From: Pieris napi
Taxonomy: Eukaryota > Arthropoda > Insecta > Lepidoptera > Pieridae
NCBI RefSeq assembly: GCF_905475465.1
Contig: NC_062243.1
Coordinates: forward strand, 144,001 to 208,000
Length of the DNA: 64,000 nt
Reading direction: 5' to 3'
In this document: positions 12,736-22,800 of the stretch, piece after piece
Layout of the letters: each line of letters begins with the position of its first letter
Numbering within the stretch: the first letter of the stretch is position 1
The notes under the pieces: generated by a model
Told to the model about the DNA's origin: nothing
What the model saw: the letters and a program-made list of their open reading frames with translations, nothing else
Databases searched by the model: none
Made by a program: the position numbers and the translations under genes

Positions 12736-12763
12736 AAAAAAAAAAAAATATATATATAGGTTT
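12732..12763 (+). repeat. LINE A-tail plus (TA)n
   Basis: About 15 A residues follow directly on the stop codon, then a short 'tatatatata' run. This marks the 3' terminus of the LINE to the left and the junction with the oppositely oriented element to the right. Confidence 0.75.
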
Positions 12764-13252
12764 AAAGACTTTATTTCTCAAAAAAGACAAAAAATTTCAC
12801 TTACATGAGAATAATACTCTAGATAACGTAACATTGTAGTCGTTCTTAAAATAATCACAATAAAATATAGCCGTACATGCAATAAATTTAAAAAATAAAA
12901 GTAAACAAAGAAATATGAATTAAAAGTAAGTAATATCTAAGAAATGAATTTAAAAGTAATTTTGTTTAACATATTCACTGAGCTTCGATTTGAATGAATT
13001 AATAGAAGTAATATTTTTTATATCTGTGGGTAGTTTATTATACAGCTGTGCGCCTTCGTAGGTAAACATTTTTTTGCCGTAGTTCGTACGTACTTTAGGT
13101 AATGCAAGATAACTCGTTCGACGCATACTTCGTACACGTGGCGGTTTGGAGAAAGCTAAACTATATATATATGAATAAATAGATAAGACGGCTGGATCTC
13201 TTTGCTGCGGTGCTTTCCCAGTTTTGGAGGTGATCGATAACATCCGCGTCAA
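12760..13252 (-). mobile_element. 5'-truncated LINE, - strand, C-terminus of reverse transcriptase
   Basis: On the - strand the reading 'PPRVRSMRRTSYLALPKV' followed by 'NYGKKMFTYEGAQLYNKLP' and 'INSFKSKLSEYV' matches the C-terminal tail typical of CR1/L2-like LINE proteins, where a conserved 'LYN/WN-LP' motif is followed by a basic helix. The stop is at about 12950. A 3' untranslated part with an AATAAA on the - strand runs to about 12760, tail-to-tail with the large LINE. The N-terminal 40 residues of the open frame (to 13252) do not look like LINE sequence and may be read-through. Confidence 0.6.
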
Positions 13253-13385
13253 CGAAGCAAACCCTGATCAATTTGGTATGAATCGTTTTATTATTATTTT
13301 TTATTTATCTGACCAACTTTACAGTTATATATATCTGTAAATATAGATGTATAGAAGATAGATTACCCTAAACAAATAAAATTAA

Positions 13386-13790
13386 TTAACCGTCCTGAAT
13401 GACAGGCCTTAAATGTAATCTAAAGAGTTTATAGGCGCTCAAAGGCAAATTGCATTTACATCTTAGAGAGCGAGTAACGAGAGCTCCGCTTGCTTTTAAT
13501 TTACTATCCATATTTATAAAAGAACCACCTGAATATGCAAAAAAGGCACTTACGGATTTGTTAGCAAGAAACTTAGATTGTGTTTCGAATGAAAAATCAA
13601 CTCCTCGGGCCATGCTATGTTTCACACGTGAAGTGTTCCAAAGTCCAACCAGCTGCCACCGGTAGTTGCCGGAATTATGTGATCCGAAAATCATCAAGAG
13701 CACAATATAGCTATTGTTGAATGGTACAAATATTGTTACGTTATAAAACACATACTTGGTATAAAAAATAATTCTTAAAAACCATTTCAA
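13386..13790. other. Two overlapping unassigned open frames
   Basis: One segment is open on both strands: 71 codons on + (13450-13665) and 134 codons on - (13386-13790). The - strand reading contains 'RGVDFSFETQSKFLANKSV' and the + strand reading 'FIKEPPEYAKKALTDLLARN'. Both look moderately protein-like, but neither is a family I recognise. The position between transposon remnants suggests mobile-element debris. Confidence 0.2.
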
Positions 13791-13905
13791 TACCCCATTT
13801 ACAGACTGTGATAAAAAAATGTATTTTGATTGAAAATTCTGCGAACAAGAGGTATTGTCTGTAGGTTGTTTTATTTGATCCGGCTCTAGGATGGTGTGTG
13901 TAATT

Positions 13906-14127
13906 CATAGCTACTCAGTATCGAAGGCTAATCCGGCTATTTTCGGCTGAAATTGGACGGCGTTTTGTGGAGATTGAAACGGTTGTGGACCGCAATCCGT
14001 ACGATACGTTATGTAAATGTGACCACTTCGTTTGTGGACGGAACTTTGTGTACCACCATTATTGGGATTCAAAAGTTATCTGTGCTTTTACTATGGGATT
14101 TAACAAACAGTCTTTAAATGATTATAG
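13906..14127 (+). other. Unassigned Cys/His-rich open frame with splice-like borders
   Basis: The frame opens after an acceptor-like CATAG (13907-13911) and stays open past a donor-like AG|GTATCT (junction near 14127/14128). The reading includes 'EIETVVDRNPYDTL', 'CKCDHFVCGRNFVYHHYWD' and 'ICAFTMGFNKQSLNDY'. The Cys/His spacing is striking for random AT-rich DNA. I do not recognise a family. It could be an exon of an unseen gene or a transposon relic. Confidence 0.25.
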
Positions 14128-14791
14128 GTATCTATTATTTCATTATATATATTACAATATTATAAAAAAATGTATGACTATGTACTTATTTAATATACTT
14201 TTTTCATTTGTCAAAGTGCTACTGTAGTATATAAAGTTGGCGTCTTTGAAGCTCTAAGAACGTAAATATTTTATTAACAATAAATATTTTATGGCCCGCT
14301 AGGAAAATATGAGAAATATATACATATTGGTAATGATGTTATTTAATAATGTATTTATCTCATATTGAAACAATAATAATATTACCAATTAGAAATATTT
14401 CATATTGTAAATTTCAAAGCCCAAGTATTTATATTACAATATAAACAGGTATGAAATGAGAAAATTCAGAGAACTCACGTTGGTTGCTTAAATAAATTAT
14501 TCATTTGATGTTATTTCCTTCAGGGTTTTTCAACGAAAAAACTGTCTAATGTTTATTTACATTGTGTTCGTTTATGTATTTTCCGTTATTAGATGATATT
14601 GGTGTTTTAAAAGTGAAGTACAAAATAATATAGAATAGTATTTTGTTAAAAGATAACTATTGTGTGCATTATAATGTGTATGTAGTTATTACTTTTAGGA
14701 AAAACACTATATAACGTGCATACATCCGCGCGTCTGTATATTCGATAGATGTTTTTATTTCACATTATTCCCCAACAATTAAAAAAAAAGG

Positions 14792-15164
14792 GTGCGTGTA
14801 CTTATGTACGCGCGTAAGAAGTTATACTTCTTTGGCATTATTAAAAATAGTTTTTGATTGCATGCGAATAATTAATTACAATTAAATAATCTAAGACTGG
14901 AAAAGGAGTCATTATAGTCAATAAAGTTCAGTTTACATTTGAAAAATTAAATAAATAAATATTTATTATTATTCTCTTATATTAAGTTCTATTATTAATA
15001 AAATAAATTCTATTATTATTCGAATGATGTTTTTAAATTATGTCCAATGCCGTAGCATCTTCCGTGGGCAACTTCATTCTGTTAATTTTGTGTCACGGTG
15101 CGCGCGCATCGTAAAATTTCACTCTCATCAATTTTTCATAACGCGTCTAAAGAAGTATAACTTC
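14792..15164. repeat. MITE, family M1 copy 1
   Basis: It begins with 'gtgcgtgtacttatgtacgc', then 'gaagttatacttctttgg', and ends with 'ctaaagaagtataacttc', which is inverted relative to that second motif. The same layout occurs at 36201-36699 and 49113-49589. About 25 bases lie outside the terminal inverted repeat on the left only. There is no coding capacity. Confidence 0.65.
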
Positions 15165-16394
15165 AATAATATAACTATTAGCTTACTTATAGTTAGATAA
15201 ATTAATGAGTACTTTTTTTACATATAACACCTTTTTAAACATATTAACACCACATATTATCCACCGAATCGGAGGACATAGTGACGGCGTATTCGATTAC
15301 TGAAATCTTACAAGTTTTGTCCAAACCACAAAGTTTGGCTTAGTCCCCTAATCTATTTGTGTCAGGTGGAGAGAGTTAAAATATATGGTTACGCAAAAAT
15401 AAATAATAAAATTAAAATATATTATCAAAACTCAAGACAATCTGAAAGTCGATATGTTTACCCTTTGTGTGAGAAACCCGAGCTTCACCTGTCTTCTGGC
15501 GTAGTAATGAGATTTGTACAGTGTTCACAATCTACAAGAAAGCGTAGAATTAATTTTAAATGTAATTCTGCGCTTAATAATTCACGATCTCGGATTTCTA
15601 AATTTTTTTGCGACCAGAAAATACTTTTAATTTTCACAATTAAAATCACTACAATTTCTTGCATTTTTTGTTAACTATGCATAATTCAAATAATTAACTG
15701 TTGAGTTTAATAATTACACGTTCCGCTTTTCCGTCATAAGAACCTGCCCTTCCAGTTCTCCACATACCTCTCATGGAATCCGCTTTTGAGAGGTTTTACA
15801 GACAGCTTTTCATAGGCATTTATCTTAACATCATTAAAGACACCTCACAAAATCTATGATACCTTTTTAGTTATATGTAATTGTACTCACTAAGTTCAGG
15901 GTTTATTAATTATCTATGTTGTATGTGTGAAACACTTAACAAACTTTTATGAACATTTTTAAAGTAAATGAAATATTTTACTGGTTCTGTTATTCTCTAA
16001 TATAAAATGGTTTTTTTTTCAAGTTAAATTTTATGTAAAATTATATGTCATATAAACGAGATAAAGGGATAAAGGTTGAGTATAAAAGAATCACGTGCTA
16101 ATATAACCGCTCAGGCGGCGAAGCTAAATGTCGGCGATAAGGGGACTACGTGCAGAGTAGTCTCTGAATTGATGTGATCAATGTCGGCACCTGTCACACC
16201 TCAAGTGAATTACAACGGTTTCCAACTCAACTGCCTGTATGACCGCGTCTGCAAAATGTTGTCAGTAAGCCGTGTCTGTGTCAAAACATAGTATATTAAG
16301 AATTAAATTCAAATGGAAGACATCAAAAATAATCATTGAATAAAGTGTAACAAACTATTCAAAATTTAACAAAATATCGTTAAATTTAATAAAT
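15165..16394. other. AT-rich DNA, no gene seen
   Basis: A 105-codon open frame (15357-15674) is rich in Asn, Ile and Lys as expected from AT-rich DNA and has no recognisable domain. Nothing else was found. Confidence 0.4.
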
Positions 16395-16659
16395 CAGTGG
16401 CGCTACAACCTCTATAGGTCTTGGCCTCAGATTTCTGAATCTGTTTCATGATCATATTTAAATCTGACAGGCAAGTAGGTGATCAGCCTCCAGTGCCTAA
16501 AACACGCCGTCGACTTTTTGGGTCTAAGACATGTGGGTTTCCTCACGATGTTTGTTAAATGCGCACATAGAAAGAAAGTCCATTGGTGTACAGCCGGGGA
16601 TCGAACTTAGACCTCAGGTATGAGCATCGCACGCTGAAGCCACTAGGCCAACACTGCTC
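16395..16659 (-). mobile_element. tRNA-derived SINE
   Basis: Read on the - strand, the 5' end holds pol III internal promoter boxes: box A 'tggcctagtgg' and box B 'gttcgatcc', spaced as in a tRNA gene. The body follows and ends in 'gttgtagcgccactg' before an AT-rich tail. The SINE would have moved using LINE enzymes. It is fairly well preserved. A decayed relative lies at 62285-62480 on the + strand. Confidence 0.85.
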
Positions 16660-19003
16660 TTGTGTTACTACTGTCTCGTTAAACATAATACTTTCGTTTA
16701 ATACCGAAATATTAATCCTCTTATGACTAGTAAATCATTATGAATCCGAGCAAAAATAGTAGAACAACTAAGGTTTCGACAATTAGAAGAACTCAAAATT
16801 CGTTTAGTATTTATTAAATTGATTAAAAAACGCGTGGCAGTTGAGTGGTCTATCTGTACTTATCGAGCTCGCTCTGCCAGCGCCCTGTATATGTGTTACC
16901 TTCCCCATTCGATTTCTATCGTAACAGATTTACGCCTTCTGCTGTTTATTTTTAACTGAGAGAATTACGGCCTCGACAACGTTTTGAACAGAAACCGTAT
17001 CGTAACCACTGTAAGTTTGCTTTTTATTTATATCATTGTAATATATAATTCAAAGAAATTACTTTCTAGTAACTTGATTTTTATTAAATTTATAATTTTA
17101 TGGTGAAGCACAATCTTCTCAAAACATTGCGATTAGTATTGTAATAATACTTATTTTTATAAGTAGAAAAAATGTGCTTGTGTACCAAGTGGATAATAAA
17201 CAAGAGTGAGTAAAAATTGTTCGAACAGTAAGGGGCCATTACGAAAAATGATAAAAGTAACAAAATAAACCATAGTATGCCCCAGGGAGCCTTAAGATCT
17301 TGCCTATATTTTAAGGAATTTTGTGGAATATGGTCGTTGATAACCGTGATCCTTAATAATACTATCAATTTCTTCTGCCTTTGATTCCAGCTGAGAGGGA
17401 TGTGGTCAAAGAATTCTTCTGGAATTTGCATAATCTTGTAGATTGTGTTTTCGTACCATACATTGAAAATTGTAAATTAAATACACCAAAATTTATCAAA
17501 GAAATAAACAATTCACGTTATAATTACATAATATTATAATTACGACAACGTGAACTGAGAACTGTTGTATTTTATGAAGCTATAAAAACTTTATTGTCTC
17601 AACTCAACAAATTTAATGTGTCCCTCAAGAAGCTGACTAAGTTTTGTTTTGAATTTCGGAGTTATTTTATTTAATGTTTATGCTATTACTATTGGTGGCT
17701 TTTTAAAGTTAGATGGAGAATGTGACTGTACCACGGCTAGTTTTATTCCATTCCCTATTCCAACTCGACCGTTCCACTTCGGGGGATGTTCGACGTAAAT
17801 TAAAGAATGAGCCATATGAGGAAATATGATACATGCGCGCTTATATCAAGATTCTTAAAAACATGTTTATATTTATTAATTTAATAAAAATTACGTTGAA
17901 TTAAACAAATTTAAAATTTATATTGTTAGATTAATGAAATGATCTAATATTTTTTTAAATAAAATTAAATGCACTACTGACTGACTTTAGGGTTATATTA
18001 AAGTCAAAGGGTATACAACCACAAATAACTCATGGACTCATTTATCCATCAAAGAAAATTTCGTTCCTTTTTCTCGTAGAGTTCTTTGTAAAACATGAAG
18101 CTGGACTTATCCGTAGAGTTAAGATTACTTTTCCCATGAATGTCTCAAATTCATGTAACCGTTCATAAATTATTTCTTCTAGAAATCTAAATGGGTTTCG
18201 CGTTCATTCGCTCGAAATAACTTCTGATGTTAAAGTTGGAATTAATTGAATCATTTTCTTATAACTTCCTAAGCTAACTATAATTTAAAGTTGTATGAAA
18301 GTTATTGATCGCTTTTTTGACCTTTCAATACGGTAACAAAATTTAAATACATATCATAAAGGGATCTTTTGGTTAGATGTAAAGGTGTATCCAAAATATG
18401 ACAGCTGTAACAGCTTGAGATTAATTGTGACAAATGATTCAATATTCGTGAACGTTGAAATGTATTTACAATATTATGTTACCGTAAATTTATAGGAAAC
18501 TGATTAGAGATTTCTTATTACAATGACAAGTCATGGCCATCGCCTTATTTGAAAGTCCCATCTGTGATCAAGAATAAGTCACGGTTACGTTTACCCACTG
18601 TTAGTAATCAGACGATTATTTGAATACAATGTCTGCTTCATTTGCGAGCCTAATCGACAGGAAAGAGAGATACCGCCCGACAAAATTCATACTTGCTTTG
18701 GTTTATCTTCAATGTGCCAATAGAAAATTAAATTGGCCATGAGGTTTTAAGAGTACCTAACATGTTTCTTTATTATCTGAATGAACGATAAAGCCCTTGT
18801 TTTTTTATCGTCAACGTTACTACTTATATTAAAGACATTCAAAATAACATATTTCAATAATATTACATCAGTTGTTTTTTTCATTTGTTGTTTGTTTATT
18901 GTGATTAAAAAAGTGCAAAGCGCAGCGCCTCGGTCGCGTTACGATGAATCGTTGACTTAATTTTAATTATATTAATTATTTTTATGATGTCATCTTCAAA
19001 TGT
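16660..19003. other. AT-rich DNA, no gene seen
   Basis: The short open frames here (for example - strand 17090-17431) have low-complexity, AT-driven composition. No repeat or RNA gene was recognised. Confidence 0.4.
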
Positions 19004-19755
19004 TATTGAAAACCCTGCTAGAAGGTATTGGAAATAGATTTGTGTTGGGAGGCGACTTCAATGCAAAACATACCTACTGGGGATCAAGATTAATATCGAC
19101 TAATAGAAAAGAATTGTGCTATGAAAGATTTGAGAAAGTCTACGTACTGGGCAACAAACAAAAATAACATACCAGATCTGATAGATTTCTTCATATTTAG
19201 AGCAGGAATCATTAGGAGTAAGTATCACCAAATGTTCTCCAATTAGGGGAAGCCTATGAAATAAACTCTGTTCACTCACAAATCTTACTTACAATTGGCG
19301 AAGACCCTATAAAGTGGAAAGTGAATCCATCTCTCGTCAAAAAGCATACTGATGATATCGACTACGACTGGACTGACTAGACTGATGAACAATTAGAATT
19401 AGAAATGAATAAGTTTATAAAGAACAACGAATAAACTGCTTGTAGCAATACTTGGAGTTGATTTTAGAAAAAGGTACAAAACAACATCTTCCCTGAAAAG
19501 ATTAAAAACTTGATAAACATAATCGTTTAGCCTTACTCATAGAAAAAGGTGGTATTCCACAAGATGACTTCGAGAAAACATCCGTCTGTATGGTTCCCAG
19601 GTGTGGGGCTGTAGCAGCCACATCCAAACAATCCAACGATTCCAAAACAAAGTGCTCAGGGGAAAAGACAATGCTCCCTGGTACATTCGCAATATACGAC
19701 TTCTTGATACCACTGGCCTAGTGAAAAGACTGAAAAGGACAAACCATTTGAACTA
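19004..19755 (+). pseudogene. Jockey-clade LINE relic, endonuclease and RT tail
   Basis: Frameshifted remains of a Jockey-type polyprotein. The endonuclease is recognisable from 'NRFVLGGDFNAKHTYWGS' (around 19030-19085), followed by 'TYWATNKNNIPDLIDFFIF' in another frame and 'INSVHSQILLTIG'. The central reverse transcriptase is missing. The C-terminal part reappears at about 19580-19740 as 'GSQVWGCSSHIQTIQRFQNK' and 'APWYIRNIRLLD'. Many stops and frame changes show an old copy with an internal deletion. Confidence 0.75.
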
Positions 19756-22149
19756 GTGAATTAGTGTTAGTACACGCTAGTATTATATGCTAAACAGTGT
19801 GTGAAAAAATAGAACACAAGAACAGAGTGTCCCTTTAATAGAGACTGTAAGTAGTGTTATTGAATAACTTCTTATATTAAATACCCTTATTAGTAAATAA
19901 GGTTAGACTTAAAATACTTATTAGTCTTAAGTAACGGTAGATCGTAATTGTCCATGAATAAAAAATAAAAATAATATTATATCCTGTTTAGAACCTAGTC
20001 TTTTGACGTTCGGTTTAAGATTAACACAAAAACATTTTCTTCTTCGCCAAGCTAACGGTTGGTCGGTTAAAAATCTTTTAAAAGGAAAATGTAGTATTTT
20101 AAAAATTATCATACAAAACGTTAGTCGGTGGTTAAATTAGCTCTAACAGCTTAACGAACAAATTAAAAACGCTTGTATGACAATTTAGAAGTTAGCCGTG
20201 TCGGGAAATTAAACCCTGCAGGAGGTCAAGACTCTTTCAGCTAATGGTAAGAAGTTTTTCCTTTTAAAATTCTATTTTGTGCGATCTTGATCCTTATCAC
20301 ATTAGCAATAAGGTGTAATATAGCAGATGCATAATGAATAATTATGAAAATACTTGTGTGTGGTTATTTAAAAAGAAACGTTTTCATTAGTTCTATTACT
20401 TCATGAATTTTAGAAGTTTTCTCGCGTTAAGCGTGTTATAAACTTGAACGAGCGAAGTTGTGTGTGAAATTCTTTTTAATTTTTAAGTCTGGAAGTACGT
20501 AATTCTTATGAAGTGCGGATCCATGATTTTACAAAAGTTGAGAAAAAACGTAAAAAATTTAATAACGCTGAAACACTTTTCTGTTGAGATACAATAATGA
20601 CGCAGCTGTGATATAACCACTAATTAGATACTATTCTAATGCCTTGGAATTTGAAGCGTTGTCGTAGTAAATTTATGTACCAAGATGTACCCTAAATATA
20701 ATGTTATTAGATTAATAATCTACGTCTACCATCAACATCTTTTTTATGTTTTAATATTATTATTATTTTCTAATGGAAGTGACAAGTATGTTTTTGTTTT
20801 TAATGAGAATACATTTCTTTAAACTTAACATCATTTTTGGATAGTAAAAGCTGCTTAGGTTTGATCGACATTTTTATCAGAAAGAACTACCTTTGTTATT
20901 TATTATAATGTAATACATGAGGCCCAAGTTAACACAATTCAAACCTTAAAATAACTATTCACACCTTGATTCAGTTCACCTAGATTATATTATTCCTCAG
21001 GAAAGACCGAGAGTAAGCTGTTAAATATATGAATATTGTTGCAGAAAGGCAAGCCATAGGCAGTCAGTATCGTTATGTATCCTGTAAATAAATTGTATTC
21101 CATATTCAGCGATACTTTTTGCAAACACGCGCCTGTGCCAAACGCTGCAGTTTAGAACTGCTATTTTATATATGTGTAAGTTACAAGCTATAGCGAATGT
21201 TCAAGAGACATTAGAAAAGTTGGTGTAATCTATCGACAACTTTTTTGACTTGGTTATATGCATTAATAGCATCAATTACCATTTTGATACCAGTTATAAT
21301 AATAATTTAGTACGAATTGTTATTATAATGACACTTCTATATTTACCAATAGGTAGGTATTAAGACTCTAATTATGTTTCAAAATACGTAATATAAATAA
21401 TTGAGCGATAATATAATATTATTAAATAAGGAATGAATTCATTGAATCGCCGTCGGCCGTTGCTCGCGTGACGTGATCCACGCGGCCCCACAGCAGTATT
21501 CTTTTTCTCGTGCAGCCGCGAGCCTGTAAGCCTGCCAAGCTCTGTATCAACTCCATTTACCCCTTTTTGAGCCAAAAACGAATTGCAACGGAGACGCCCT
21601 CGCCATTCCCAAATTGTCATGAATTAATTTATTTGAATGAGCTATAAACATGCTGACCTATTTTTTGTGAATGCGTTTTGAGCTTCGGGCTCCTTTTTGT
21701 CATTGAGAGCACAAATAGTTTTAATAAGCTTTCAATTGGCTTCTTGATTCGTTAATTCACTTTTAAAGATCTTTTAAAGCGATTCAGAAACTCAGTTAAA
21801 ATTGTTGTTGAGCAAATGAATAAACATTGAATACTGTTCTTTAATTAAAGATAAAGTAAAAAGTTGTCGGTTAAGAGTAAATGGCTTTGGAGGAATCAAT
21901 ATCAATATACATTTATGTATATTTAGTTCACTGTATATAATTATTGTTTTTTTAGGCCTACTATTAATTAAACATGTACTAACCTTTATCCAATATTAAA
22001 ATCATTAAAAAAATTATGCTTTCTTCACTATTACATGTTTTGTCATTAAAATTATCATAACTTTAAACCTTTGATACTAAGAAACAATTAATTTGAAAGT
22101 AATCTTGACACTCGTTCCTATGTCTGCCGTTTGACTCATTAGTCGACTC
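19756..22149. other. AT-rich DNA with one GC-richer patch
   Basis: No gene was recognised. A GC-richer patch at about 21440-21620 is open on the - strand (82 codons, 21372-21620) but shows no known domain. Confidence 0.4.
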
Positions 22150-22800
22150 GGGTTCAGTCGCGGAACGAGTACACGAATGTCACGAAACTTGATTTTCACA
22201 AATTCGGGTTGCTCTAAATACAGGCACTGGTTGGTGCGGCCCTCAGAGAGTCCGAAAGCGCCGATTCTCCGTGCTCACGGTCTCCGTCGCCGCCGGCAAC
22301 GCCGCTTAAGGCCTCGACAACGAAGGCATCGCGTCCCCTCACGTAAAACCCGCTCCTCGCACTCACTTTCGCTTGCGCTCGCACTCACTACTTCCCGAAG
22401 CGAGAGCGACGGCGAGTCAGCCCATGTTCGGCGTCGACCCAAACTGCCGCGGTGGACACGGTTGGCGAAGCTTCATCATCCGAGTCAGACAGATTCCAAA
22501 CCATCAGCTGGAAAAAGAAACAGTCGGCCAATGGCGTACCTCCCGAAAAAAGGCGCTTTCAAGTATTACCTAATAGTACCTGGGCCCCCCGTTACGGCTT
22601 TCGCAGAGGCGTCTGCGGGGTCTGGCAGCGGCGTTGCAGCGTAATCAATCTATCTATGCGTCTAGCGTCAAGGGCGCATTGGACTTGGACACTCGTGTCG
22701 CGTTCGCGGAAGCGTTTAAGTCCGCTAGAGATGCTCGAGATGCCATCGGACGTCTAGGACGTAGAGGTTCTAGGCAACGTAGCACTCCTGCCACGTAGCG
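22150..22800 (+). other. GC-rich, decayed coding-like block, perhaps retroelement ORF1
   Basis: A sharp GC-rich island of about 650 bp with codon-like periodicity in + frames that shift at several points. Successive readings include Pro/Arg/Ser-rich sequence, then 'EASSSESDRFQTISWKKK', then 'VKGALDLDTRVAFAEAF' continuing into a charged, helix-prone stretch ending at a TAG near 22798. A Pro/Ser-rich region followed by a charged helix is reminiscent of ORF1/gag proteins of LINEs, but no zinc knuckle is visible. It is followed by AAT-rich DNA that could be a degraded tail. The assignment is weak. Confidence 0.3.

Larger units (their letters stand above)
9270..12750 (+). mobile_element. CR1/Jockey-group non-LTR retrotransposon (LINE), near-complete
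   Basis: A GC-rich block in AT-rich DNA. It comprises a putative 5' leader (about 9270-9501), a single long ORF coding for endonuclease plus reverse transcriptase, and a 3' end whose stop codon runs straight into an A-tract and a short TA run. The left border is an estimate from composition, and no clear target-site duplication was found. No separate ORF1/gag was seen, so the copy is either 5'-truncated or from an ORF1-less family. Truncated 3' relatives occur at 33.7, 35.5 and 43.3 kb, so the family has been repeatedly active here. Clade assignment from memory of sequence style (lepidopteran CR1/Jockey-group, possibly Daphne-like) is tentative. Confidence 0.85.

Noticed and set aside
9387..12790. 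Many open frames of 60-200 codons on both strands across the LINE
   Set aside because: They are shadows of the 1,077-codon ORF in a GC-rich block and carry no domain of their own.
16395..16659. A tRNA gene (good A and B boxes)
   Set aside because: The boxes belong to a SINE: there is no full cloverleaf, and a LINE-like body and AT tail follow.
22177..22644. 155-codon ORF as a real protein
   Set aside because: Arg/Ser-rich low-complexity reading in a block whose protein-like frames shift repeatedly; a decayed retroelement is more likely.
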